This document shows, piece after piece, positions 33,801-46,500 of a stretch of 64,000 bases of DNA. Location of the stretch: NCBI GenBank assembly GCA_022695795.1, contig MU404161.1, forward strand, positions 62,001 to 126,000. Reading direction: 5' to 3'. The notes beneath the pieces are model-generated. The model had not been told where the DNA came from. It ran no database searches and worked only from the letters and a program-made list of their open reading frames with translations. The position numbers and the translations under genes are program-made. This DNA comes from Biscogniauxia marginata. Taxonomy: Eukaryota; Ascomycota; Sordariomycetes; Xylariales; Xylariaceae. The first letter of the stretch is position 1. Each line of letters starts with the position of its first letter.

Positions 33801-36800
33801 TGGAAGTCAAAATCGGGAACCCACTCAAGGTAGGCTCCGTCCGTGTGATGTTGAGGTCCAGCGTTTTCGTCGGGCAGAAGTGTGAAGCGAAGACCGCGGA
33901 TACGCAGCAAGGCTTGCCCATCTGCCACGCATTCGACATCCATAGCGGAGCCATCGCCTGAGCTATGAGCCACAGCTCGCATTGATGATGCCCCACGGTA
34001 CACCTCCAGTTCATCGATCTCTGTGGGTACCTTAAGCTCGGTATAGTTGCGCGGCAAACCTTTAGACCCAGCGATGATAGCAAGCTGCAAGCAAGCATCC
34101 ATGGATGTGGGGTGGAAGAGGAATGGACCCTTCATGATCTCTTCACTCGTACGCACCACTGCAGTTGCAGCTTCGTCGATTGTATCTGCGGACAAATTGT
34201 CAAGGAGCTGGAATTTGGGGCCATAGTTGAAGCCGACCTTTTCAAAGGTCTCAAACCATCTGGCCGCATCTGCTACTCGGGGCAGCTCGGCTGGTTGCTG
34301 AGTTGCTGGTGCGCCGTGATCAATCGCCTTTACCAAACCTTCGCAATGGGTAATCCAGGTCGTTCCATTATGAGATGAGATATTGAAATCAAAATAGTCC
34401 GTCCCTGGTTGCTGTCGGAGTGCGGTCACAATTTCTTTCGGAGTCTCACCGAGCACTAATGCTGTCGTGACCCGAGCATTTTTGATACTGTATCCTGTCT
34501 CAACTCCGGTGAATTGCCGGATTGCTTCACCAGCGATGCTCACGTAAGCAGCAAAAGGGATAACAGTATCTTCGCGGACCTTGTGGTCGGTAATCCAAGG
34601 CACATGGTCGGGGACGAGCACCAATCTCCAAGAGGGGTTGATCGAGGTGCTTTCAGCAACCTTGCGGCCGAGTAGCTCATGCTGGCCATATGGACGAAGA
34701 CGCCATTCTCTTGATATTCTTGGCTCATACCAATATGTTTCCTTTAAAGACCAAGGGTATGCGGGAAGGTTGGTCAGGACTTTCCCTGACGGATACAGAG
34801 AAGCGAAGTCGACGTTGACGTCTTGTTGATAGAGCTGTCCTACTGCGGACAGGAAACTCGCCGTGCAGTTCTTGCCCCTAAGCATGGTTGCGACATACTC
34901 GAACTTTGAACTGCGGCTGGCACAGATTTCGCGGATTGGCCCCTGAAGGGTGGAGTGCGGACCAATCTCGAGGAACAGAGGATTCTTAACTTCCTCCAAG
35001 ATGCTATGGACAGCAGAGTTGAAAAGTACTGGGGATGTCAAGTTGTCGATCCAGTATTGTGGTCCAAATTCTTGGATATCTGTGATCTTTTTGGATCGCA
35101 GGCTGGAAAAGAGCGGCACTTGAAGCTGGTCTTTATGCGTCTCCCGTCCCTGGGTAAAGCTTGTAAACTCATCGTCCAAGCACGACCTGTACTCTTCTGA
35201 CAAGGCCACCATATGGTCTAGTTCATTTGTCAGTTGAAAGCATTCGATTCAAAACAACAGGAGAACTTACGGGAATGATATGCCATTTCCACCTTGAGGG
35301 CTCGGGCAAAGGTGTCGGGCAGTGCGGCCTTGATTTGCGCCAATGCCACCTGCAACTGATCCGCATCGCCAGAGATTGTCGTGCTTGAGGGGCTGTTTTC
35401 ACAGGCCACAACGACTCTATCAGGAAGATATTTCTGAGTCTCTTCAGCTCCCAGGCCAATTGCAGCCATTCCGCCTGCCGTGGTAGACTGTTTCGAAACG
35501 TGACCACGGTAGTACGCCGCAGTGACGGCTTCACGCAAAGTGAGTGCCTCTGCAGCATAGGCAGCCGCAATCTCGCCGCTTGAGTGGCCCACCACCGCTT
35601 GTGGGCGGACCCCAAGGCGCTTCAGGGCGTTGACCAACCCAATCTGAACGACAGTGGACAGAGGTTGCGCCAGCTCTGCACGGCCTAATTGACTCTCCCC
35701 GGCGGGCTTGCTCAACTCCTCTTCGAAGCCATTAGCTTTGGGGGACATTCCTGCGTAGGGGCAAACTCACCGATAGCTTTCCACGTAGGGCGGCGATCCT
35801 CCTCCAAGCTTTGTAGGATTTCATCCATTGCTAACACATCCTCTTTGAACCCCGGAAGCCCAGCCAGCAGGTCATAACCCATCTGTGGCCACTGGGCACC
35901 TTGGCCACTGAATACCATAACAACTGTGGGTGTCCTGGCGGGCTTATTGGTAGGAGGTGCAAAGGTCACTGTCGATGGGTCGGAAAGGACCGCGAATGAT
36001 CTCCATTTGAAATGCTCCCTGCGTCGAGAAAGAGTATAGCAGAGATCCGGTAAGCTTTCAGGATGGTTTGAAATGTATTGCTTGAGATTCTCGATCCCAG
36101 TCTTCAGCGAGTCCTGAGAATTTGCAGAGATGACAGCAAGCTCAGAACCTAGCCGAGATTGCGACAGATCTTGAGCGTATTGTTCGGCAGATTCAAGAAT
36201 GCACTGGAGTGTGTGAGTGCAAGTCGAATTATCTTAAAAGGGGTGAACTTACGTGTGCGTTAGTGCCTCCGATACCAAACGAATTGACACTAATTCGGTG
36301 TGCCTTTCCTTGGGGCCATGGCATAGGCTTCACAGGGACTGTGATTTTCTTCTCCTCAAATGGAACTGTAGAAATGTTAACTTGGATCTCCAGGGATAAC
36401 CTATAGGCAACTTACTTCGGGGATTTGGAACCTCGAATTTGATGTTTGGCGGAATGGTCTTGTGTTCCAAGGCCAGAACAGCCTTCATCAAGCTCGAGAT
36501 ACCTGCTGAAGCCTCCGAGTGACCAAGATTTGGCTTGACGGACCCAATAATGATGCCATTTTGCTGGCCAAAGACATTGCCAACAGAGATTGCCTCGACG
36601 GGGTCACCTACCGGGGTTCCGGTTCCGTGACACTAAAAATATATGTCAGATTACTAGAAGATAGTAGTAGTAGCAGCGGCTCCTTACCTCAACCATGGCG
36701 GTTTCAGCCGGATTGAGACCTGCATCTGCATATGCCTTTCTCATCAGAGCTTCCTGTGCCACAACACTGGTTGCGAATAGGCCAGTGCTTTGACCGTCTT

Positions 36801-37672
36801 GGTTAACACCAGTATTTCGAATAATTGCCCTAATTGGGTTGCCGTCTCGGATGGCATCAGACAGGGGTTTGATGTAGATAGCATTGACTGCTTCACCACG
36901 TCCATATCCATCAGCACGTGCATCAAAAGTCTTGCATGAACCCTCCGGAGACATGATGCCTTCCTGTGTCATGGAGGCGGTTGTTATGGGTCCCATGTTG
37001 AGATTCGCCCCGGACACGATTGCGGCGTTGCAATCACGATTTTGAACCGATCGAACTGCATTGTGAAGTGCAATCATTGACGAAGAACAGGCTGTCTTGA
37101 CGACGAAGCTTCTCAACAGTCAGTAGCCTATCTACCACTGGGAAAGGATCGACTTACCAAGGACCACGGAAGTCATACTCAAACGACACCCGATTCGCCA
37201 GCATCGGGTCGAGATGACCGGTAAGGACATAACCAGTGGCATGTTGTTCTTCCTTCGATTGTGTCTGTAACCAATCTTCCGAGAACGTACCAACAAAAAA
37301 GCCAGTGAGGCTGCCTCTATAATCAGTCACGCCCGCACTCTCAAGGCATTCTCGAACAACAAGTAACAGCAGACGCTGTTGTGGGTCGGCTTTTTCTAAT
37401 TCATTCCTGGTCATGGTAAATAGGCCAGCGTCGAAGGCAGCCAAATCGTCTTTCAGGAAGTATGCTTCTTTTTGCTGGATGATATTCGTCTTACCCATAG
37501 AGTCATCGAACCCTTTGATATTGTAACGGGAGATGGGTACTGGTGACCTCATATCCTTCCCATTGTACAATACATCCCAATAGTCTTCAGGAGTCTTGAT
37601 GCCTCCTGGAAGGCGCATGGCCATGCCGCAGATGGCCACAGGCTCAACATATCGTCCAGTTGATCCGCTCAT
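30896..37672 (-). CDS. Iterative type I polyketide synthase, KS-AT-DH-CMeT-psiKR-KR-ACP, 2123 aa
   Basis: Nine exons: 37158-37672, 36688-37108, 36416-36632, 36253-36365, 35771-36203, 35271-35720, 32219-35217, 31787-32170 and 30896-31735. All phases close to 2124 codons. KS has Cys179 (TACSSSM), His314 (CHGTGT) and His350 (KPNLGH). AT has Ser613 (GHSSGE). DH has His928 ([13 protein letters not shown]) and Asp1090 (PTSMDACLQ). The methyltransferase motif is [10 protein letters not shown] at about 1348-1357. A structural pseudo-KR follows, then KR with TGGLGGLG (1760-1767) and Tyr1900 (QANYNAAN). ACP has Ser2076 ([10 protein letters not shown]). All expected catalytic residues are present, so it looks functional. 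No enoylreductase lies between CMeT and KR, and nothing follows the ACP. Expected product: a C-methylated polyene or hydroxylated chain released by a trans-acting partner or spontaneously. The ATG at 37670-37672 is the first in frame. Confidence 0.93.
32171..32218 (-). other. Predicted 48-base stopless intron in the polyketide synthase
   Basis: Donor GTAAGT, branch CTAAT and acceptor CCAG are all present on the sense strand. The length is a multiple of three and there is no stop in frame, so a plain open reading frame runs through it. If retained it adds 16 residues (starting VSLKLSRDG) just before the Asn/Gly-rich linker. Confidence 0.7.
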
Positions 37673-39959
37673 GTTGTCGTCGTTTAACAAAATTTAACAA
37701 GTTATCTCTGTAAGTGAATGAAGACAGTTGTTCGAAGTAGATCAGTTTGGAGAGGGAAGGCTCTCCTTTTATCAGCCCCCTCGTCCTTTATAGCCACAAG
37801 GCAATATCGACATGAAGACCTTCCTTCGCGCAATATTGCACCTGGTTCTGGTTGGCAGCGTTACGTAAACCGTAGTGCTTCCATGAAGCCGAAGATAAGA
37901 AAACTTGCATGCAGGATTGTAACACTCTTGCAGATCGTCAAGGGAAAATCGTACGTCGTCGGTTGGCGTGAGCTGATGATATTGACGATAACGGGCAGGA
38001 GACATAAAGGGTCGTTTCATTTACGCTGTATATTCGAATCAACACATGAACCCATTTTCACTCCTTATCTGGCCAGTTATGCAGCTGAACGGCGGAAAGT
38101 TACCCGGTCTCAGTACCCGCACGTCAGCCACATGGCTGCTGATTATCTGTAGCATCTTCATCCATAGGCAAGGCTAAGCATGGATTCAACTCGACCGGGG
38201 TTGTGATAGAACCGTCTAGACGAGTTTAGAAGTGGCAAACCCCAGTATCTTTGTAGCTAGAGCGTAGAGGGCGTCTACATGCCTGGAATATATTTATCCG
38301 AAGGATTATAGAAGGTGTTAGTAGCGAAGAATAAGGCTATTACGATATTTGATACAGCAGCCTAGAGTTACGTATAGAGGCAGTGGTGGTGTACAGTATA
38401 GCTCCTAACGTTGAAAACAGATGTATTCGTTAAGTACAAGGTGAAACTACCGTATACGGTTGGATTAAGTGATACAGCTTCGACTGAACATTGGGCATAT
38501 ATTGCGAGCCTTGGCGAAGCCTCCAGTTATCTCAAGATTTCTAGATAGGATCACCTTTTCCCGATCTGAAACCAGCCGGAGGCCCCACAAAGGTAACGGA
38601 AGGGATGTACGATCTACTATCCATCAGGCGGACGGGATAGCCCGGACTCTTAGCAATCAGACGGAAGGAAGGTATCTCGGTTCCGGTCCGATCTGTCCGA
38701 TATCGACACTCTGGCCCTAACTTTGTCAGCAGCGGTATGGAGATCCCTACCAAAAGTCTTCGCCAGCCAAGAATATCATTATATCTCTAAATGGTCATAG
38801 CGAAAGTGAGCGATGGTGGCATGAGCAAGGGCGATGTGGAGTTGAAGTTTTAGGATTTGCAGAACCACACAGAGCAAAGGGGCGAGAGTGTTGTTGAAAG
38901 TGGGTCGGTTCTATTACACGTGTGCGGTGCACTACGACATCCAAGCCAGGGTCAGGATCTTCGCCACTTCCCCACAGGTTCTATAGACAGCTGCCATAAG
39001 AAGCTTCGCATAGACTTGGTATTCTTGGCGAGCATAGGGATTCCCGTACGAACAAGCTTTGTGTGATTAGAGTGGGGTGCTTAGATAACTCTGCCTACAT
39101 ACTCCTTGTCACGACTATAAGATATACAAAGTTAAGAGGACTTTGTAACCAAGCCCTTCAGTTACAGGGATAGAGATACGATCTTAGATTGTAACTATAC
39201 TAAACCACTCTATTCCTATATTGTATTAGACGCAAAAGTTCATTGCATGCTTGACGCTCCCATAAACATGAACATATAGGTTCAGATGTCCTATGGGTTT
39301 AAAAGGGCTGCGAATGAAACAGCGGACTGAGCCGGCTTGGGAATATGTAAGCATATGGGGCGCATTCGAACTGACTCTCGCAGCCAATCATCCCTTTCTT
39401 ATATGACGGTTAGGGGATTATTCTATTCCTCCGGCCGGCCTCTTCGAATCCTATCGTAACCCTAGCTACCTGTGCCGTAATTGTAGGAGTGAACGCGTGA
39501 TCAAAATGTAGTGTGCTTTGATATCAACCTCCTTAGTTGTGGGGGTAGAGATCCTACATCGTGACTACGCTAGGCACCTGCTTGCATTATCTTAAGGTGA
39601 GCAAGTTTTTGCATGCTTTATTTCCTGCGGCCAGTGGATTTCATACGGAGTTGAGAAATAGATTGGCTCCCTCAGTAGTCTAGGTCACGGTTTGCCCGTT
39701 GAGGAACTCCGTACTTTGGTAAAAAACAGTAACTTTACATCAGCTGCTAAATCATCATTATTAATTCTAACGCAAGGTCTGGGTCTTTACTCCTATAAGT
39801 TAAGTCGTTTTCATCTTTTCCTGTGAGGATAGATATCAGTAGAAGGTAATTAGAGCAGTCAGTTTTTGCTGTCCTTCATCCTAAAGAATTGTATCAAACC
39901 TGATCTATCAGAGCGACATAGCACAAGAAAATCCTAGTTATACTCCATTCTTACCAAAA
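37673..39959. other. 2.3-kb divergent upstream region of polyketide synthase and reductase
   Basis: Shared upstream space of the two divergent biosynthetic genes. Short frames (38469-38753 and 38857-39066) have no recognisable features. A GC-richer patch with several CGG/CCG triplets lies at 38560-38720 and is a reasonable place for Zn2Cys6 regulator sites, but no clear repeated site was found by eye. Confidence 0.55.
37786..37793 (-). promoter_or_regulatory. TATA-like box of the polyketide synthase
   Basis: CTATAAAG on the minus strand, about 115 bases upstream of the chosen ATG. Its position is plausible for a fungal core promoter; there is no other support. Confidence 0.4.
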
Positions 39960-41042
39960 ATGACGCGAGTACTACTTACTGGGGGATCTGGCTTTATTGC
40001 AGCCCATATCTTGGAGAGTCTGTTGGATCATGGATACTCTGTCGTGACCACTGTTCGCTCAGCACAGAAGGGTCAGCAAATACTTGATTCATACAAGCAG
40101 TATGGCAAGGACAAACTGGACTTCGTCGTTGTCGAAGATATCATGAAACCTGGAGGTAAGTCACATATTCCTCAAATACGTGCTATAGCCAATATACTGA
40201 TGAAACACCGATCAGCCTTTGACTCTGCTGTGGTATCAGACCCGCCCTTCGAAGCAGCTGTCCATTGCGCCAGCCCATACCACTTCAACGCCAAAACGCC
40301 TGAGGAGATCCATCAACTTATCACAACAGCTGTTGATGGCACAACAGGTATCATCAAGGCAATCAAGGCCCATGCCCCCACTATCAAACGAGTAATCATC
40401 ACTTCCTCGTACGCAGCTATGGTTGACTATGGTAAACCACTGCCGCATGTCTACTCCGAAGTAGACTGGAATCCAATCACCGAGGAGCAAGCCTATCAAA
40501 GCGCCCCATTCGCCTACCTAGCAAGCAAGACCTTCGCGGAAAAGGCAGCCTGGGACTTCGTAAAAGATGAGAAGCCGAACTTCACTCTCACTACTATGAA
40601 CCCTCCCATGGTCTACGGCCCCGTGATCCACTCACTGTCTTCCCTCGATTCAATTAACACCAGCAATGCGCGATTCGTCAGCCTCCTCAGAGGTAGCCCC
40701 ACCACTCCTTGCCCCCCGACAGTCAACTATCTCTTCGTCGACGTGCGGGACTTGGCCTTAGCACACGTCTTGGCCTTGGAGAAACCGGAAGCCGAGAATC
40801 AGCGCTTCTTGATCACCGCAGGAAACTACAGCAACGCTGAAATTGCGCAAGTCATAGGCGAGGAATACCCCGAGTTCAAAGACAGGATGCCGGTTGGGGA
40901 GGCGCTTAAGAGTGGCGAGAGGCCGGCTACAGGTGTGAACGGGTACAATAACAGCAAGAGTATTGAGGTCCTGGGCTTGCAGTACAGGCCACTGAAGGAG
41001 TCAGTGGTGGGCGTCGTGGAAAGTATCAAAAAGTTCCTGTAA
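39960..41042 (+). CDS. NAD(P)-dependent dihydroflavonol-4-reductase-like ketoreductase, 340 aa
   Basis: Two exons, 39960-40155 and 40216-41042. The open frame runs through the whole stretch. However, 40156-40215 is bounded by GTAAGT and ATCAG, contains an ACTGATG branch, and interrupts a conserved segment. Splicing gives DIMKPGAFDSAVVSDPPFEA, the normal spacing for the family. The enzyme is an extended SDR with the Rossmann motif GGSGFIAAH (residues 8-16), the catalytic Tyr-Lys pair in FAYLASKTFAEK, and MNPPMVYGP. Such fungal proteins reduce carbonyls in a range of small molecules; the family includes dihydroflavonol reductase and methylglyoxal/aldehyde reductases. Its divergent placement upstream of the polyketide synthase suggests it trims or releases the polyketide by carbonyl reduction. 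Confidence 0.88.
   Translation: MTRVLLTGGSGFIAAHILESLLDHGYSVVTTVRSAQKGQQILDSYKQYGKDKLDFVVVEDIMKPGGKSHIPQIRAIANILMKHRSAFDSAVVSDPPFEAAVHCASPYHFNAKTPEEIHQLITTAVDGTTGIIKAIKAHAPTIKRVIITSSYAAMVDYGKPLPHVYSEVDWNPITEEQAYQSAPFAYLASKTFAEKAAWDFVKDEKPNFTLTTMNPPMVYGPVIHSLSSLDSINTSNARFVSLLRGSPTTPCPPTVNYLFVDVRDLALAHVLALEKPEAENQRFLITAGNYSNAEIAQVIGEEYPEFKDRMPVGEALKSGERPATGVNGYNNSKSIEVLGLQYRPLKESVVGVVESIKKFL
40156..40215 (+). other. Predicted 60-base stopless intron in the ketoreductase
   Basis: GTAAGT donor, ACTGATG branch, CAG acceptor; a multiple of three without stops. Retention would insert 20 residues in a conserved region and is judged less likely. Confidence 0.7.
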
Positions 41043-41988
41043 CTTTGGAAAGCTAGCTGCAGCACCCTGTATGCAGTCAGATTAGCCACAAAGGAGTCGT
41101 GTGCCTAAAGTGCCCTTTGTCGTGTATTTAAGTGGAATCCTTGATATATGCCTAGTCACTGCGAGACTACAGGGATCCTGATAAATACAACACACATATA
41201 TGCAGATAGCCCAATAGACTGAATATGGCTGCAGAATGCGAATCTGGTGAAAAAAGGGCTCTCGGATGCCTCTATAAGATACTGTTCCATCTTGGCAGCT
41301 TAGGGTAATTGCCCGATTTTGTAGGCGTGCATGTAAGGGGGAAAGGTCCATCGTACTGAATTTGGGTAGAAAACAGTATCTTTCCCCACTTAGGAGTTCC
41401 AGGAGCTAATAAACAACCAATACAGGTCAACCCCTGAAATAATGTCACTCCCCGCTGTGGGTTACTACAAGTAATAACTATATTAACCTGATTTTCCCAA
41501 GGATATTTGAAAGTCTTAGCTTACGTTGCTTACATAAAGCAGCTTGGAAATCTCAAAGTCAATAGAAACGCTTTGCATAGCGGCTTGAATTAATGGGTTT
41601 TGATGCGTGGTAGAGAGAACCAATGAGGTATTGACTCGATGATTGGAACTGTAACATTATTTCCTGGGTTGACCTGTACACTTATAACCCGATTGCCTTC
41701 ATTCTACAACAATGACGGAGTCTCCTAAGATTTAAACCGTAGTAGATTTATAACGCGACCAAAGTTTCATCTCAGTACTAAATAACTATACAAATCTAAA
41801 CTAATTAATATAATTTTCCTCGCAATCTTGAGTATCACTATAGCACATTGTATGTATCTACTTCTACTCTACTGAGCCTCATTATGACCTATTACTCGCC
41901 TTTTAACTCTCTCCTATACCCCCCAAACCTTAATTAGATTGACCGAGCTGTCATCCCCAATGTAGGTGCATAGACCTAAACATGTTGC
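41043..41988. other. Intergenic between convergent reductase and MFS genes
   Basis: AT-rich 3'-flank sequence; no gene seen. Confidence 0.65.
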
Positions 41989-43573
41989 TCATTTCTTGAT
42001 CAGCAGTCCAGGGCCTACCAATTTGATCCGCGAGACAATGATAAACACCCCCCCCTAGGATCGTTAGCATCTAGCAATGGAGATGATGCGCTTGATGTAC
42101 TTACCGTGATCAGTGTGACACCGCAAAAGATCTTAAGGCCTGAGTAGCCGCCGTTCTGCGAAGTCACAATTGCTCCAGCAATAGGGCTGCCGAACAAAGT
42201 GCCGAATGAGGAGAAAGCATATAGCGTGCCGACGCGAAAGCCTAGCTTTTGAATATCTGATATCGAAGCCACCAAGGCAGGAATTATCGCAAGTGTCAAG
42301 CCTGAAGCAAATCCATATAGTACCGCATATATGACGATTGGAGCAAGCGTAGTTGCTGGTAGCCACAGAGCAAGGCTTATAACTCCCGAGAACAGCGTGA
42401 AGACAATGCAGACGTTGAAAACCCCATATACGTCTCCAAGGTGGGCAGGGAAGATCCTCCCGAAGATACTCGCTGCGTTGATGATTGGAACGAGATAGTT
42501 CGTGAGGTAGATGGGCATGCCAGCTTCCTTCGCCTGGACAATGATGAAGTTGAAAGGTAGGAACGCACCGACATAGACGAAGAACGAACCAAGGGCGAGC
42601 AGTAGGAATGGTATCTCGGTAAACGGGACCAAATACTCCTTTAGTGTGAACGGCTTTTTGACAGGGGGTAGGCGAGACTTGATGGCTATGTTGCCGAAGA
42701 CCAGAAGGCCGAGAAAGAGGAATGCAGTGATACGCATTGCCCATCCAAAGCCAACTTCGTCAATCAAGTGCTGGACCATAATCGGAAGTACGACACCGCC
42801 AAGACTGGATCCAGAGACCATGATACCGTATGCGAGGGCTCGGTGTTTCTTGAACCAACTCCCTGCCGCAGCAACAGCTGGTCCGTGTCAGCAATGGGTT
42901 CCACAATGACGGGGGTATGGATCTGCTCACTGGGATAAAACAGAAAGCTTGTGCCAATCCCACTGCAGATACACTGGGCCAGGAATATCTGATAGTACTC
43001 TGTAGATAAGGAGACCATCATCAATCCGAAAACATGCAGGACGGATCCGAACAGCAACGGCCAGCGTGGACCATAGTTGTCAGCAATCTTCCCGGAAATT
43101 AAACCCTGCGGAAACATTAGCCCCATGCAAGTCAAGAGATGTGTGACATGAACCTACGAGGAAGAACAGCATGAACGATTCCGTTGCCGGGATCCATGCC
43201 ACGTCACTGGGCGTATACGATGAAAGCTGGTGAGATTGATAGTAATCCTGGAAAACGCCAATGCCTGTTATCCTAGTCAGCGAGACTCTCTATCAGTAGG
43301 TGACCCAAGGACCGGCAGCATACAATTCACCCAGCCAAAGCTGGAAAAGACCGTACAAAACCCACCAGCAATACAGAACCATGCCTCGAAGCCGCCATCT
43401 GGGAAGGTGTCCGGATCAGGCCCAGCAGGGGCCGAATCTAGCGCTTTCTCTGATGGAGGTTCGAAGAGGTTCTTGTTGTCGGGGTTGTCGACCTCCAGCC
43501 TTTCGGACTTGCGTTCGTCCGAGTCTTCGTGGAAGGTAGGGGCCCGGGAATCGATTTCCGTGTTGGACTCCAT
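41989..43573 (-). CDS. MFS transporter, monocarboxylate-transporter-like, 456 aa
   Basis: Five exons: 43324-43573, 43158-43264, 42931-43105, 42105-42877 and 41989-42054. Four introns of 50-59 bases have phases that close to 457 codons. The acidic N-terminal tail of about 65 residues is cytosolic. It is followed by PDGGFEAWFCIAGGF, the start of TM1 in fungal MCT-family proteins, then WVNCIGVFQDYYQ, and GLISGKIADNYGPR in the TM2-3 loop region. Then FKKHRALAYGIMVSGSSLGG precedes TM5. The remaining helices continue to the last exon. Related proteins transport monocarboxylates or export small metabolites. Its place between the ketoreductase and the pathway regulator suggests export of the polyketide or its precursor. 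The small last exon supplies the terminal basic tail; without it the frame would run into unrelated residues. Confidence 0.9.
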
Positions 43574-46500
43574 CTCGGCAAGCGTAGATGAAAAGAGAAG
43601 AAGTTGATTGTGGACGAAGGATGGAATTGGGCGAGCGAACTTGCAACCTATGCTCGCACGTATTTATGATCGTTTACGGATTAGTCAGATTAGAGACAGC
43701 TCTAGTCCGGATACGGTACCATCTTTCGTCGAAAAAGCTTGGCGCGGGTAAGAGCCGCATTAAAAAAGCTTAACGGACAGGGATTGTGCAGGGCTACAGG
43801 GGTCTTCCCTGCAGACAGATCCACCACGCAGGAGCACCTATCAGTGTAAGTGTTATTTGCCATACAAGTATTCTCACACCATTCGTCGATGTTATCTCGA
43901 GGCCTAGTTGCCCAGACTTGTTAATCTGCTCGCGGTACTGGCGCAATATTATCAAGGGACCTTATAGCTAGAAGGAGTCTTGGCAAAGACTCAAGTCGTA
44001 AAAATACTTGTGCAACATTAAGCAGGTAGTGAGACATTACCGAAGAGTTGCTCAAACCCCTGTCGAACAATAATAATTAATTCCCCTGAATACCGTACAT
44101 ATCTCTAGCGACGATACGACATATACCTTACATAAAGGTAAATTACCAGATGGGCTGAATGCCGGCGGAAAGGATGCTTCAACAACTCCATCCCCGCCGG
44201 ATATTGTCGGACATAGCGTAGTATTGCAGTATACAGATAGATGTAGGCCGGACCCACTGAGCCACGGGATCTACGGGCCAGGATCCACACGGATTAAGTG
44301 GGTCACAAACGAACTTCGCAAACGTCATGTCGTATGTGGTAATGTATAGGGCTTATAAAGCATATTCGCCGTGCTGAAACTACGGTCTCGTTTTGCGCGA
44401 CAGTTATTTTCCCAGTTTGGCCCTGGCTGGTATAAAAATAGCTTGGCGTCAATTGCGTCTTTCGTGTCAGACAAGATACCCTGCATGCAAACTAATACTG
44501 TTATGTGCAAGGCATCGAACCATTCATACCATAATAGACCAGACATTACCCACGTACGGTTCGCCGAAGGAATTTTGCTTATCTTGTGTAACGGGTGGGT
44601 ATTCCCAGAAAGAGGTGAATGGTTCGGACTTAGGGAGGAGCGTCTAGGCGGGCCGCACAGTTCGGTATCTAGGTAATGTGTTTAGCTAGTTAATGACTTC
44701 GCACATTCGACAATGTAACATGCCAGAGTCGGATTAGGGAGTTCGAATAGGCTAGTTCTTAGCTTTAATAAGATGTTTAGTACGGAGGCCTAAATTTAGG
44801 TCGAGCTATTACATCAGCAAGTATATTGTTACTGAAATCGAAGATGCATTAGTGATATATTAGATGGCAAGATAGTCCAGGGGCTGTCTCAAAAGTGCTC
44901 AGTACATTTAGCATATCATAATGGATCGTATCCGCCTTCATTATTCCAATAGTTGTCTTTGAGTATATAAACAGTTGTGGCAAATACACAATTGCTAGAG
45001 GCAACAGCTAGAAGGCTCTTAAATGATTAGTAAGATAAAGTGATTAAAGATAGAGTTGAGTTAGCTAACGAAAATAAACACCGCAAAAACTAAATTCCAA
45101 ACGCCAAGACTTATAAACAAGTGAGGTTATCTTAAAAGTTAAACTAGAAACTGTATGTCGCTCTCACGAGGGTAAATAAACCGACCTAGTAGAGCTTGGC
45201 TTTATATAATATACTTTACGCGATACAACCTTGCCCCCTTAAGCCCCCCACCCAAGCGTACTAAATAGAGAAGGGTAATCATTATTGCAAGTGGGTTAGT
45301 GATTCGTGTGCCTGCAGAATCTAATATAAGGACAACTTCTGTAGATCGACGCGACTTCCCCACATCCTCGTCCCGTCCCGTGCCTCTAATGCATTATCAC
45401 GATAGTGTCCCATACCAGCACAAGTGATAAGGCCAGTAGGAACGTCGCCGTAACAGGCGCCTAACCCGAGCTGGCTCACCGAGCTCGGCAGGGTGCTTCG
45501 AACGAAATGTCAAGCCTGCCAATCGGAGAACGTGTAGTCGTCCTGTTCTGGCGAAACACGTCGGTTGTGTAACCGGCTCGAGGGAAGATGTTACTCAAAC
45601 GGTCAGACACAGAACTCCACCTTGGCTCGAGGGTTGACTAGGTAAGCTAATGTCGTTAGGCTTATGTAATTTGGAAGAACGAGATGGAAATCCGTAGTCT
45701 CCCATACCACCTGGAAAGGAATACCTCGCCCAAAAGCTGATAACCAAACTCTCGGTTGGTGCTTATGTGGAATCGTGCTGAGAAATACCTACGCCGATCA
45801 TTCGAAGCTGTCCCTTGGCGGGTGCCGGGTTAAGATGCTATCGGCGTCCTGTTTCGGATTCCAGGCTAGGAAACATTTTTCTGAGGAAAAAGACCGGATA
45901 AAGAGACGACTCGGATCGATGGCAAAAAAATGGCTCAAAGAAGGATAAGATGCCTATTTCGTGTTAATATGGGGCATGATCGAAAGATGAGGACTGATCA
46001 GACCATGAAGCTTCTTCAGAATTGGCATGACTTACATGTGTTTTCAGGGGATCAGAGAAGAGTCTATCGAAACTCCTTACTTCTTTGTTTTGGCATTTCT
46101 AAGATCTAGTATATACCACGTACCACATACCACATTCGAAATTTTGATCGAGTAGTTAGGAACAGCCTTGTTACCTGTGGGTCACTTCGTTTTATATCTT
46201 CGAATGAAAACTAGACATTTCGCGTAGTGTACCAACGCTTTTGCCTATGGTGTAAAATGCCCACACTGGTGATTATTTTCAGCAGAAGAAGAATACATTT
46301 GATCACCTTAAGGCTCTCGCAGTATTCTTCAGATATAGTGTAAATAAATACCCGTTGCCATTATAGAACAATATATACCACAAATCATCTATATTACTAT
46401 CATATTAAAGGCACTGCAGCTATAGTAACTAGATAAGACCCCGAGATATCTAAGCACATCGGCTAATGTTTTAAGGCCATAGAAACTTGAAAATTATCCT

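Noticed and set aside
35721..35770. Nearer acceptors in polyketide synthase intron 5
   Set aside because: They would make introns of 20-35 bases; the 50-base intron with a CTAAT branch gives the expected AIEELSKP start of the AT domain.
38469..39066. Short frames between synthase and reductase
   Set aside because: 70-85 codons, overlapping on both strands, no motif; treated as promoter-region noise.
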